From Arachis hypogaea (Eukaryota > Streptophyta > Magnoliopsida > Fabales > Fabaceae): a DNA stretch of 64,000 nt. Location of the stretch: the NCBI RefSeq assembly GCF_003086295.3, contig NC_092039.1, forward strand, positions 72,559,649 through 72,623,648, given 5' to 3'. Both the position numbers and the translations under genes were made by a program. Under the pieces are notes generated by a model that worked only from the letters and a program-made list of their open reading frames with translations, did not search any database and was not told where the DNA came from. Positions 11,770-23,049 of this stretch are shown piece after piece. Each line of letters opens with the position of its first letter. Positions within the stretch are counted from its first letter, which is position 1.

Positions 11770-13302
11770 TGGTGTACGAATCCCCACACTTCGTACAGTT
11801 GAACCAGCAAGTGCACTGGGTCGTCCAAGTAATACTTGAGCGAGTCAGAGTTGATCCATTGTGGTTTGAAGTAAGCTATGGTTATCTTGTAGATCTTAGT
11901 CAGGCGAATAGAGGAGTTATTGGATTAACAGTGATATAAACATAATATTACTCAGAAGTCGTGTAAACCATGATAAGAAGGTGGTTAAGGCTTGGAGATG
12001 CTTTGTCCTTCTGGATTAACTCTGTTATTACTGTCTTCTTCAATTGTGAATGATTTCTTCTATGGCAGGCTGTATATGATCAACATCGTACAGCCACGGT
12101 CATTAATCTCCTCTGCTTTAGACCAAATGCCGGTCAATGGTCATTCAATTTGAATGGGGGTGATGCTCTAGCAGTCTATTCCCTTGGTGATCCTATTCAA
12201 AACGCCACAGACAAGGTCAAATCTTCCGAATCAGAGAATAATGCGCCTTTAGGTTCTAGCCTCTACCACAGAGACCCTAATCTCCCCATACCTCGGCTGA
12301 ACTGGTGTCTCAAGAAGTCCCCAACCAAGTCGTGGATTAGCCGTCTAAGAGATGTATAATCAAGTTGGTGGCTCGATGCTTTCCAATCACGTATTCACAC
12401 GAACCCAAGAAAAACACGGGTAGTTGTCAGGCATGTAGTCTTAGTATGAAGAATGGAGTTGATTGTCATGGATCATCCTATTCATCATGTTGAAGAACAA
12501 ATATACATCTTAGAATTGAATCAAACATAGATTGAAGGGAAACAGTAATACTTTTATTAATTCATAGAACTCAGCACGGCTCCTCCCCTCAACTTAGGAG
12601 GTTTAGAAACTCATACTGATATGAAACACAATGATAAATGAAATATGGCATAAAGGTCTGTATGATTATGTAAAATATCCCTTAAATACTAAACTAATGA
12701 CTAAGGATTACATAAGAAAGGGTAAAATAGTCTTTTAGTACTAAAATCCACTTCTAAGGCCCACTTGGTGAGTGTTTGGGCTGAGCTTTGATGAGAATCA
12801 CATGCTAGGAGGCCTCTAGGGCGTTGAACGCTGGCTAAGGGGTCCTCTTTAGGTGTTTGGATGCTGGTCTTCTCCTTTGGGCACTGGACGCCTGGAATGG
12901 GGCAGGAGGCTGGCATTGGATACCAGTTTTGGGCCTTCTATTCTGAAGTAAAGTATGAACTATTATATATTGTTTGAAAGATCTAGAAGTCATATTTCCA
13001 TATTTATTGAGAATGCTCCATTTCAACTTTTGTAGCCCCAGAAAAGCTCTTTCGAGCTCAAGGAGGTCAGATCCGGACAACATCTGCAGTGTTTTCTCTG
13101 TCTCTAAATCAGACTTTTGCTCCAGCTCCTCAATTTCAGCCAGAAAATTCCTGAAATTGCACAAAAACACACAAACTCAAAGTAGAATCCAAAAATGTGA
13201 ATTTTACACTAAAACCTATGAAAATATAATAAAAACTAAACAAAACATGCTAAAAACTATATGAAAATGATGCCAAAAAGCGTATAAAATATCCGCTCAT
13301 CG
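11770..13302 (-). repeat. 3' LTR of element I (1533 bp)
   Basis: On the minus strand it begins CGATGAGCGG, where the family has TGATGAGCGG (terminal T changed to C). It ends in GTACACCA at 11770. It contains four decayed palindromes at 31-bp spacing (12819-12930). A weak TATTTAAG box lies at 12681-12688. Flanking TAACT (11765-11769) may be the duplication, but the other side is lost. Confidence 0.8.
12815..12930. repeat. 31-bp palindrome array in LTR I
   Basis: Four units related to GGCGTTNAACGCC are centred near 12822, 12854, 12884 and 12915. Most have lost one CG to TG or CA. Confidence 0.55.
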
Positions 13303-14248
13303 CAACACCAAACTTAAACTATTTCTTATCCACAAGCAACTAAAAACAATGTAGGATAAAAAGAAGAGTAAGATACAATAAATCTCAGAGTTTTCAATGG
13401 AGCTCAGTTTCAATTAGATGAGCGGGACTTCGTAGCTTTTTGCTTTTGAATCGTTTTGGCATCTCACTATCCATTGAAACTCAGAAATGTTGGTCTCTTT
13501 AGGAACTTATAATCCAGATGATATTATTGACTCTCCTAGTTCAGTTCTTTTTTATTCTTGAACACAGCTTTTAGAGTCATGGACGTGACCATAAGCACTT
13601 TGTTTTCCAGTATTACCACCGATACATAAATGCGACCGACACTTTAACTGGGTGAACCCTTTCGGATTGTGATTCAGCTTTGCTAGAATCCCCAGATAAA
13701 GGTGTCCATAGTTCTTAAGCACACTCTTTTTCCTTTGGATCACGACTTTAACTGCTCAGTCTCAAGCTTTTCATTTAACACTTTCACACCACAAGCACAT
13801 GGTCACGACTTTCACACCACAAGCACATAGTTCTTAAGCACACTCTTTCTTTTTCTTTTTACTGTTTTTTTTTGTTTCAAGAATCAATTTTTGGATTTTT
13901 TCAGATTACCAATAATACTTCTCTTTCATCATCATGCTTTCAAGAGCCAACATTATAAAATTTCAACTTCAAATATGCACTGTTTATTAATACATTCAGA
14001 AAACAAAAACAATACAACCATATCAAAATAATTGAACTATTCTTATTATAAACTTGAAATTCATGTACCTCTCAACTCTTTTCAAATAAAATTGTCTTTT
14101 TAAGTATGGTGAGAGATATATGGAACATTTTACAGCCTTAAGACATAAATGCAAATGATCATGCAACAAGAACAAGAGAACAGACAACACAACATAACAG
14201 AAAATAGAAAATACAAAAGAAAAGGAGATAAAGAGAACAAATCCACCA
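13303..14248 (-). other. Element I 3' untranslated region
   Basis: It aligns with the 3' UTR of G (45850-46878). Next to the LTR, TTTAAGTTTGGTGTTG is intact, but the hairpin before it (about 13323-13340) has lost pairing on one arm. There is no gene. Confidence 0.6.
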
Positions 14249-15499
14249 TTAATGGTGGTGGCTAGTACTCCTCCTTGAGGATCCAATGTGGTGCTTGATC
14301 TCTTCAATGTCACTCCTTTGTCTCTGTTGTTCTTCCATCATAGCCCTTTGGTCTTCTCTAATTTCAATGAGGATGGTGGAATGCTTTTGATGCTCCATCC
14401 TTAACTGATTCATGTTAGAGCTCAATTCTCCCATGGAAGTATGCCATTGAGCCCAATCGCTTTGAAAAGGAAAATACATCCCTTGAAGCATCTCAGAGAT
14501 CTCATGCTAAGGCAGCTGCACAAGCTCTTATGCATGCTCTCTAGTTTGCTCCATCCTCTTCTTAGTGATGGGCTTGTCCTCCCCAGTGGAGATATCTCCT
14601 TCTATGACAATTCCAGCTGGATTTCATAGATGACAGATCAGATGTGGGAATGCCAACCTTGCATTGGTGGAAGGCTTCTGAGCTATCTTGTACAATTCTT
14701 GAGGGATCACCTCATGTACTTCTACCTCACTTCTAATCATGATGCAATGGATCATGATGGCTCTTTCAATAATCACTTCTGACCGGTTGCTAGTAAGGAT
14801 GATAGAGCATTGGATGAATTCCAACCATCCTCTAGCTATGGGCTTGAGGTCAAGCCTTCTTAGTTGAATGGGTTTGCCTTTGAAATACCTTTTCCACTGT
14901 GCTCCCTCCACATAGATTTCTGAGAGTACTTGGTCCAGTCTGTGATCAAAGTTGACTCTCCTAGTGTAAGGATGTGGGTCTCCTTACATCAGAGGCAAGT
15001 TGAATGCCAACCTCACACCGTCTGAGCTGAAATCTAAGATTATCCCTCAAACCATGGTGCTCTAATTCATTGTATTTGGGTTGACACTCGTGTCATGGTT
15101 TTTATTAACCCATGCATTACCATAGAACTCTTGCACCATTAAAATCCAACCATCTTAAACAAGATTGGTTAGGACTTTCTAACCTCTTCTCCGGATCTCT
15201 CTTCGGATTTCCGGATATTCATTCTTCTTGAGCATGAAAGGGACATCAGGAATCACTTTCTTCTCTACCACTACTTCATAGAAGTGGTCTTGGTGGACTT
15301 TGGTAATGAATCTCTCCATCTCTAAAGATTCAGAGGTGGCAGCTACTGCCTTTCCTTTCTTCTTTCTAAAGGATTTTCCAACCCTGGGTGCCACAAGTGG
15401 TAATGGAAAGTAAAGAGTAATGCTTTGCCCAACACCAAACTTAAAATTGATGTTTGGGGGCTTAGTAATGCTCTGCACTGAAAGAGATAGTTGGAACAC
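14249..15499 (-). pseudogene. ORF2 of element I, broken (putative plant transposon-associated protein)
   Basis: Three open segments (15499-15179, 14911-14624, 14491-14249) lie in one frame and match the N-terminal, middle and C-terminal thirds of the intact ORF2 of G. Shared words include KGKA, ATSES, ERFI, VHQDHFY, KKNEYPEIR, RRLDLKPIARGWLEFIQ, and the C-terminal coiled coil EIREDQRAM-EEQQRQ. The expected ATG is GTG here, directly after a TTTAAGTTTGGTGTTG word. Upstream codons are fused from the protease end by a deletion. It is non-functional. Confidence 0.7.
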
Positions 15500-15505
15500 T
15501 AGGTG

Positions 15506-16672
15506 TTACACCATGATCTCTTTCTTTTCAGAGAGAGAATGGGAATTGGACATCTTGAACAAGATGTAGTCCTCTCCTAGTTGTAGGATCAGTTTTCCCT
15601 TAGCTACATCAATGATAGCTTTGGCAGTGGCTAGGAAAGGTCTTCTAAGGATGATGGATTCATCCTCATCTTCCCCAGTATCCAAGACTATGAAGTTTGC
15701 AGAGATGTAATGGTCTTCAACCTTCACCAAGACACCCTCTACTAAGCCATATGGCTACTTCATTGACTTATTTGCCATCTCTAGTGAGATGTTTGCAGCT
15801 TGCACCTCAAAGATTCCCAGCTTCTCCATTACAGAGAGTGGCATGAGGTTTATGCTTGACCCTAGGTCACACAGAGCCTTCTCAAAGGTCATAGTGCGTA
15901 TGGTGCAAGGAACCAGAAAACGTCCAGGATCTAGAAGCTTCTGAGGTAGCTTCTGCTAAACCAAAGCATTTAGCTCTTTGGTAATCAGTGGAGGTTCTTC
16001 CTCCAAAGACGTTGTACCAAATAACTTGGCATTTAGCTTCATAAGAGCTCCTAGGTACCGAGCAACTTGCTCTTCCCTAGTGTCTTCATCCTCATCAGAG
16101 GATGAGTATTCATCAGAACTCATGCACCGGAGAAGTGCATGCAATGGAACCTCTATGGGCTCTATATAAGCCTTGGCTTCCTTTAGTTCTTGGATAGGGA
16201 TTTCTGGAGTGGGTATTGAGCACTCATAGGGTGTGCATTTGCTGGCGTTCGACACCAGCTCTGATGGCTCTTTGTGCGTTGAACGCTTATGCTGTGCACC
16301 CTTACTGGCATTAAACGCCAGCTCCTTTACCATTATGGGCGTTGAATGCCTAGCAGGGATGTCTTGACTGGCGTTCAACACCATTTTCCCTATCTGTTTG
16401 GGTGTTGAGCACCCAGTGAAGGCTTCCTTACTGGTGTTCAGCAGCAGAGTTACTGCCAGGTTGGGCGTTGAACGCCCAGTCAGTGTTCCCTGGCTGGCGT
16501 TCAACGTCAGCTCTGCTACCAGAATAGGCGTTGAACATCCAATAAGGGCTTTCTCACTAGCATTCAGTGCCAGGCTTGCTGCCAGGTTGGGCATTGAACG
16601 CCTAGTGAGATCTTCCTTATTGACGTTCAATGCCTTCCCAGTCTCTAGTTTGCCATGAATCGAATCTTGCAT
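15506..16672 (-). pseudogene. Gag C-terminal region and aspartic protease of element I, broken
   Basis: One frame carries in-frame stops near 15957 and 15760. The first half (16672 to about 16240) is made of degenerate 21-residue repeats ending in LNAS, which are the translation of GGCGTT palindromes. Next comes an acidic stretch (SSDEDEDTREEQVARYLG) and the protease: ALCDLGS with catalytic Asp near 15868, INLMPLS, then FIVLDTGEDEDESIILRRPFLATAKAIIDV in 20-residue order. The Arg before PFLAT replaces the usual Gly. The protease would mature gag in particles. It is inactive as it stands. Confidence 0.7.
16241..16636. repeat. In-frame array of 31-32 bp palindromes
   Basis: About 13 units of GGCGTTNAACGCC and decayed forms are spaced 30-33 bp, in pairs of about 63 bp (21 codons). 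They lie in the coding frame of element I between gag and protease. Confidence 0.75.
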
Positions 16673-16674
16673 GA

Positions 16675-16969
16675 TTAAAATAGTAAGTAAGAAAAGTCAA
16701 TCCGAAAAATAAATATCTCTGAAACCTTAACTATTTTCTCCATATATATTTCACCTCAATTTACTGCTTGTTTTCTAGTTCTCTGAATTACTGTTTGATG
16801 CAATTAAACTCTCAACACTTTTTTCTATTTGTCTAACTAAGTAATTCACTTAGCTATTGTTGCTTAACCCATCAATTCTCGTGGGATCGACCCTCATTCA
16901 CCTGAGGTATTACTTGGTATGACCTGGTGCACTTGCCGGTAAGTTGTGGATTTTAAATTCTGCACCAAG
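16675..16969 (+). repeat. LTR J remnant (3' end only)
   Basis: It carries the terminal block common to these LTRs (GTGGGATCGACC, TATTACTTGG, GACC, GGTGCACTTGCCGGTAAGTT) and ends TCTGCACCA at 16969. It has no primer-binding site after it. The 5' part is missing. 16970-17064 beyond it is unassigned. Confidence 0.55.
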
Positions 16970-17064
16970 GAGGTGGTGGAAGAGAGAGTTCATTGTTTGG
17001 GGGTGATAGAGAGGATTTACGACAGTTCTGAAATTTGCCAAAACAATTTCTTCATTGATAGTAT

Positions 17065-17185
17065 TGATAAACCCCACTTTTAGGGTTTATCTTGTGTTGA
17101 ATTTAGAGGATTTTATCAACTTTTCCCACATTTATTTACTAAAATCGCATGGTTTTGTAAATTCTCCTTTAATCATGCTTAAGAG
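17065..17185 (+). repeat. 5' LTR of F, left piece
   Basis: It starts TGATAAACCCCACTTTTAGG and ends with the AAGAG duplication at 17181-17185. It continues at 41717. Confidence 0.8.
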
Positions 17186-19205
17186 TGATGACAAGTCATC
17201 TTATGCTAGCTTCTCAAGCATTTTTCACTTGTTTCATTAGGTTTTATGCACTTTCTTGCATTGTAAATAAGTGGTTCGGAGTGGAATTGCATGGTTTTGT
17301 TGAATCAATCAACCATCCTTTATTTGACACTAAATCATGAGGTTTAAGCTAAAATTAATTGGGTTTTGAATGATTTACAAACCGTGTGAATTTGGTGATA
17401 CTTTGATTGGTTATTTTGATTACTTGTAGGTGAAGAAGAGAAAGAAACAAGGAAAGCATGGCCTAAGGAAGAAGAAAAGCGTGGCCTATGGAAGAAGGAA
17501 AGCGTGGCTCATCAAAGGAGAAGCTATAGCACTCTCTCAAAGAGCTCAGCGCTCTCTATGAGAGCCCTACTCAAGGACAAGGAAGCAAAGCAAGGAATGA
17601 TATGCTTTCCTTGTTAACCGAGCACCAAAGAAGCAAGGCAAAAATCACAATGCTCGGTTAACACAGTTAACTTTTTCGGGCTCCATCCAAATTAAATCCA
17701 AGGTGCAATGTTTACTAGTGAAGGCCACAAGGTTCGAACCCATGAGCCAAGGGCCAAGAGAAGCGCTCCTTGCAAGGAAAATAAGCAAAAAATGGCTGAA
17801 ATGCATTCACAGTGGTTCAAACCAAGGAGCTGAGGAGCGCTACCTTGGGTTATTCTCCAAAATTGGAGCTGAAGTGCTCCCAGCAAGCCTTGAAGGGAGG
17901 CTCCCATCTCAAGCAAAAAGCGCTCAGCTCTCCCCACTCACCGAGCACTGTTGACACGGACAAGGGGCTGGGAGCGCAACAAACTTAGCAATTTGACATA
18001 GCCAAAGGAGCTTGGTGCGCAAGACTTGGCAAGGCTTGGATGCTGCGCTCTTGCCATTAACCGAGCACTACCCTGATGCATGTCCAAGGAGCTTGTCACA
18101 TAAAATTTGAAGGCCAAGGCAAGGGGGATGCTACGCTCACTCCACCAACCGAGCATTGCCCTGAGAGTATAACCCATGATCCAAATTCAACTAAAAATTC
18201 AATTTAATTCAATTTTTCACCAAATTAAAAATCCCACTCCAAATTCTAAAATCCAAAAATAGGAAGTGTATAAATAGAAGTTAGTTTGATTTAGAAAAAA
18301 ACTTTTCTTTACCTTTTCTTACCTTTTAGGATTTTTAGACACTTTTAATTTTCATTGGAGAGCTGAATTTTAGATTTGAGCTTTGGGTTTGGGAATTGGA
18401 AGAGAAAGTTGAGTTCTCATCTTTCTTTGTTCTTACTTCTACACTCTTCATTCTTTGTTTTGAATCTTGGATTGAGAATTGAAGGATTCTGTTACATTCT
18501 TGATCTGAGATCTTTCTGTGTTTACTTTCTGCATCATTTCAATGAATTGTGATTTGGATCTAACTTTCCTTTACTATTTTCATATCTACTTCTTCTGCAA
18601 TTGTTCTCTGTTGGATCAAGGAAGGAATTGATATCTAGACTTGTTCTCTAGTCTCATTCAACCTCTGAGATCTTCAACTTCTCTCTTAATTATTGCAATT
18701 GAACTGAATTTGCCTTCTGTTTTGTTTCTTCAAGCAATTCTTATTTTCTATTTAGATCTGCTGTGTTTTAATTCACTCTTCACTTCTCTGTTGATTGTCA
18801 TTTACTTTCTCTTGTTTAATTTCTGAAATCCCAGCTCTCAAAGCCCTTTATGATTCAAGTAATTTACATTTCTTGCACTCTAAGCTTCAGCTATTTACAT
18901 TTCTTGCAATCTAAACATCTGTCATTTATATTACTTGCACTTTAAGATTCAGCTTCTTTACTTCCTTTGCCCTTTAATTTACAGTCAATTATCCCTCTCC
19001 CTTTAAATTTCATGCAATTTAGCTTCTGTTGGATACAAATCACTCAAATCAACACTTGTTTGCTTGACTAAATCAACCACCTAACTAAAATTGCTCAATC
19101 CTTTAATCCCTGTGGGATCGACCTCACTCATGTGAGTAATTACTACTTGATGCGACCCGGTACACTTGTCGGTGTGTTTTGTGTTGGATCACTTTCCACA
19201 CATCA
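17186..19205 (+). repeat. 5' LTR of D (2020 bp)
   Basis: It starts TGATGACAAGTCATC and ends CCACACATCA. U3 has GCTCGGTTAAC/GTTAACCGAGC words in both orientations and tRNA B-box-like words GGTTCGAACC (17731) and GGTTCAAACC (17814). Confidence 0.9.
18269..18276 (+). promoter_or_regulatory. TATA box, 5' LTR of D
   Basis: TATAAATA after GGAAGTG, the same context as at 40775 and 28421. Confidence 0.65.
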
Positions 19206-19211
19206 AGTTTT

Positions 19212-19229
19212 TGGCGCCATTGCCGGGGA
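19212..19229 (+). other. Primer-binding site of D (tRNA-Asp)
   Basis: TGGCGCCATTGCCGGGGA, one mismatch to the tRNA-Asp 3' complement. Confidence 0.9.
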
Positions 19230-19416
19230 TTGATTAGATTGACAATGATTAAGTAAGGTGGTGGTCTAGATTGAGCATTTTTTTAACTTTTATTCATTTT
19301 TTTACTAACACACTAATTGTTTGAATATTTGCTTAAGCTAACCATAACCTCACTCTAGCAATAGAGTGCATTGTTATTGGTTTTCTTGTTTTGTGTGTTT
19401 CTTGTGTTTTGTTTGT

Positions 19417-21287
19417 ATGACAGAGGCAAGAAGAGAGGTTCCCAACTCTGGTGATCCTGACGAAAGAACTTTGAGAAGAATAAGAAGAGAAGCCAGAGGG
19501 AAGGGAGTCATTGGTGAAGAAGTTTCTAAGGAAGAATATCAAGAAATGGAAGGGAATCCTTCTCATTCTAACCCACCAGAAGGAGTGGCCAATAACAATT
19601 CACTTCAGAGAAGAGTTTTGGCTTCCTACAAGTTTACAAATCCAAGGCATTATGGGAGTAGCATCCTTACTCCCAATGTCAATGCATATAACTTTGAATT
19701 GAAGCCACAGCTCATCACTTCGGTACAAAACAATTGCTCCTATGGAGGATGCCCACTTGAAGATCCAAACCAACACTTATCCACTTTTTAAGGATTTGTG
19801 ACACTGTCGAAACCAATGGTGTGCATCTTGATATTTACAAGCTGTTACTATTCCCATTTTCCCTCAGAGACAAAGCTACTCAATGGTTGGAGTCATTTCC
19901 AAGAGATAGCATCAACACTTGGGAAGATCTACTGAACAAGTTTTTAGCCAAATTTTATCCTCCCTAAAGAATCATTAGGCTCAAAACAGAGGTCCAAATA
20001 TTCACTCAAATGGATGGAGAGTCATTCTATGAGGCTGGGGAGAGATACAAGACCCTGATCAGAAAGTGCCCTCCTGAAATGTTCAATGAATGGGACATAC
20101 TTCAGAATTTTTATGAAGGACTAACTCTGAAGGCTCAAGAAGCACTAGATCACTCAGTAGTAGGCTCCTTACAATTGATGAAGACTGCATAGGAGGCCCA
20201 AAATCTCATTGATATGGTGGCTAACAACCAATATTTCTTTACTCATCAAAGGCAGCACTAACCATCACAAAGGAAAGGAGTGCTAGAGTTTGAAGGAGTG
20301 GATACAATCCTAGCTCAACACAAAGTGATGCAGCAGTAAATTTAGCAACAATTTGAGCAAATGGCCAAAAGAATTAATAGCCTCCAAGTTGCAGCAGTGA
20401 ATACAAGCCATCCATCAACCACATGGGGGCAAAGTGAAGAAGCTTGTGAAGATCAACAACAAGAACAAGTGAACTACATGCACAACCAAGGTTCTGGATC
20501 AAATGAAGTTATGGTGACACTTATAACCCATCTTGGAAGAACCACCCAAACCTTAGATAGAGAGATAGCCACAACCAGAACCATCACCCATGGCAAAGGA
20601 ATTCAAATCAAAACAACTCAAGAAACAACCAGAACTACAACCAGCAGAACAATAACCAAAATTCATATAAAAAACCCCAAAACAACTACCCCAATTCCAA
20701 CCGTTTTCCATCTAATAACCAAACCACCAACCAAAACAACTATCATCCACCCTCAATAGCTCACAACCAACCAACCATAAGAAACATAGAAAGGCAGATT
20801 GGACAGCTTTCCAAGCAAGCTGTGATTGAAAGGCCATCAAGCTCATTTCCAAGTGACACCATTCCAAATCCTAAAGAAGAATGCAAAGCTATACAGCTAA
20901 GGAGTGGGAAAACCTTTGTGAATGACAAAGAGGCAACTAAGAAGCCTATGGAAAGCAACAAAAAGCCAACAGAAAAAGAGGAAGCCAGCAACAGAGAAGT
21001 GATAACAAGCAAGCAAACCTCAGAGAAGCTCAAAGAGAAGGATAATCAAGAGAAGCCTGAAGAGGGAGAGAAGCAGCCACAATTCTCAAGAAAAGGGAAG
21101 GAAACAATAGAAGGACCGTCTCAAGGACAGAAGCAAGTGGAGAAGACTTTCACACCTCCTTTGCAGTATCCTCAAAGGTTCAACAAAGAGACCAAAGATC
21201 AACACTTCCCCAAATTCCTTGAAGTCATCAAGACATTGGAGATTAATATCCCTCTGGCAGAAGCATTAGAGCAGATGCCTCTATATG
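19417..21287 (+). pseudogene. gag of element D, broken
   Basis: The ATG at 19417 opens a 125-codon frame (MTEARREVPNSG). It shifts frame near 19790, continues with stops (19963, 20190 and others), shifts again near 20510 and once more before 20822. Recognisable parts are FELKPQLI, the gag core FPFSLRDKATQWLESFPRD with LNKFLAKFYPP (about 19855-19965), YEAGERYKTLIRKCPPEMF, an Asn/Gln-rich linker, RNIERQIGQLSKQ (about 20780) and IPLAEALEQMPLY at the end. Gag would form the virus-like particle in the cytoplasm. The gene is cut at 21287 by element E and continues as protease at 34508. No CCHC knuckle is visible. Confidence 0.85.
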
Positions 21288-23025
21288 TGATGAGCGGATA
21301 ATTTATACACTTTTTGGCATTGTTTTTAGATAGTTTTTAGTAGGATCTAGCTACTTTTTAGTATATTTTTATTAGTTTTTAAGCAAAATTCACATTTCTG
21401 GACTTTACTATGAGTTTGTGTGTTTTTCTATGATTTCAGGTATTTTCTAGCCTAAATTGAGGGACCTGAGCAAAAATCTTATTCAGAGGCTGAAGAAGGA
21501 CTGCAGATGCTATTGGATTCTGACCTCCCTGCACTCGAAATAGACTTTGTGGAGCTACAGAAACCTGAATAGCGTGCTCTTAATTACGTTGGAAAGTAGA
21601 CATCCAGGGCTTTCCAGAAATATATAATAGTTCATACTTTGCTCGAGTTTAGATGACGCAAACTGGCATTCAATGCCAGCTTTTTGCCCTATTCTGGCGT
21701 TAAACACCAGATACAAGTTGCAAGCTAGAGTCAAATGCAAGAAACAAGTTACAAACTAGCGTTTAACTCCATAGAAGGCCTCTACACGTGAAAGCTTCAA
21801 TGCTCAGCCCAAGCACACGCCAAGTGGGCCCGGAAGTGGATTTCTACATCATTTACTTATTTCTGTAACCCTAGTAACTAGTTTAGTATAAATAGAACTT
21901 TTTTCTATTGTACTAGGGGTCTTTTTCCCTAATTTTCGAATTCATATGCCATTTGGGGAGGCTGGCCATTTCGCCATGCCTAGACCTTGTTCTTATGTAT
22001 TTTCAACGGTGGAGTTTCTACACACCATAGATTAAGGTGTGGAGCTCTGCTGTTCATGCAAAGTACTATTGTTCTTCTATTCAATTCAAGCTTATTCTTA
22101 TTCTAAGATATTCATTCGCACACACGAACATGATGAATGTGATGATTATGTGACACTCATCACCATTCTCACATATGAATATGTGATTGACAACCACTTC
22201 TATTCTACATGAAAACAAGCTTGAATGTATATCTCTTGGGTTTCCAATCAACTATTCACATCGACTCCCCTCTAACAATGGGGCATCTGAATCCGAGATT
22301 AGAATCTTTGTGGTATAGGCTAGAATCCATTGGCAGCATTCTTGAGTTCCAAAAAGTCTAAACATTGTCTATGGTATTCCGAGTAGGATCCGGGATGGGA
22401 TGACTGTGACGAGCTTCAAACTCGTGACTGTAGAGTGTAGTGACAGATGCAAAAGGATAGTAAATCCTATTCCTACACGATCGAGAACCAACAGCTGATT
22501 AGCCATACGATATTTGTGCACGGTATTTTTCACCCGAGACGAGAAATCCGATAGTTGATTAGCCGTACAGAAACCGTAGAGGACAATTTTCACTGAGAGG
22601 ACGGGAAGTAGCAATTGACAATGGTGACACCCAACATACAGCTTGCCATAGAAAGGAGTATGCAGGATTGGATGAAGGCAATAGGAAAGCAGAGATTCAA
22701 AAGGAACAACGCATCTCCATACGCTTATCTGAAATTCCCACCAATGAATTACATAAGTATCTCTATCTTTATTTTATGCTTATTTATCTTTTAATTATCA
22801 AAACTCTATAACCATTTGAACCCACCTGACTAAGATTTACAAGATGACCATAGCTTGCTTCAACCCGACAATATCCGTGGAATCAACCCTTACTCACGTA
22901 AGGTTTATTACTTGGACGACCCAGTGCACTTGCTGGTTAGTTGTGCGAAGGTGTGAAAAAGAGTTGAGAATACAATTGTGCGTACCAAATTGTTGGTGCC
23001 ATTGAGATCACAATTTCGTTCACCA
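21288..23025 (+). repeat. 5' LTR of E (1738 bp)
   Basis: It starts TGATGAGCGGATAATTTATA and ends GTTCACCA. Decayed GGCGTT palindromes lie at 21664-21712. The R/U5 part (22390-22620) has short inverted repeats such as ACGAG-CTTCAAA-CTCGT and is conserved with LTRs G, H and I. Confidence 0.9.
21887..21894 (+). promoter_or_regulatory. TATA box, 5' LTR of E
   Basis: TATAAATA within TTTAGTATAAATAGAAC, conserved at 33363. Confidence 0.65.
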
Positions 23026-23031
23026 AGTTTT

Positions 23032-23049
23032 TGGTGCCGTTGTCGGGGA
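23032..23049 (+). other. Primer-binding site of E (tRNA-Asp type)
   Basis: TGGTGCCGTTGTCGGGGA, two C-to-T changes from the tRNA-Asp complement. Confidence 0.85.

Larger units (their letters stand above)
11770..16674 (-). mobile_element. Element I, decayed non-autonomous FIDEL-like element
   Basis: Read on the minus strand: a gag C-terminal remnant with palindrome array and protease (16672 to 15506), ORF2 (15499 to 14249), a 3' UTR (14248-13303) and the 3' LTR (13302-11770). The 5' LTR, leader and most of gag are lost at 16674, where an unrelated LTR scrap begins. There is no RT or integrase, as in E and G. All genes carry stops. A deletion has fused the end of protease to the leader of ORF2. 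Confidence 0.8.

Noticed and set aside
12150..12359. 69-residue frame
   Set aside because: It lies inside the 3' LTR of element I and has no counterpart frame in LTRs E, G or H.
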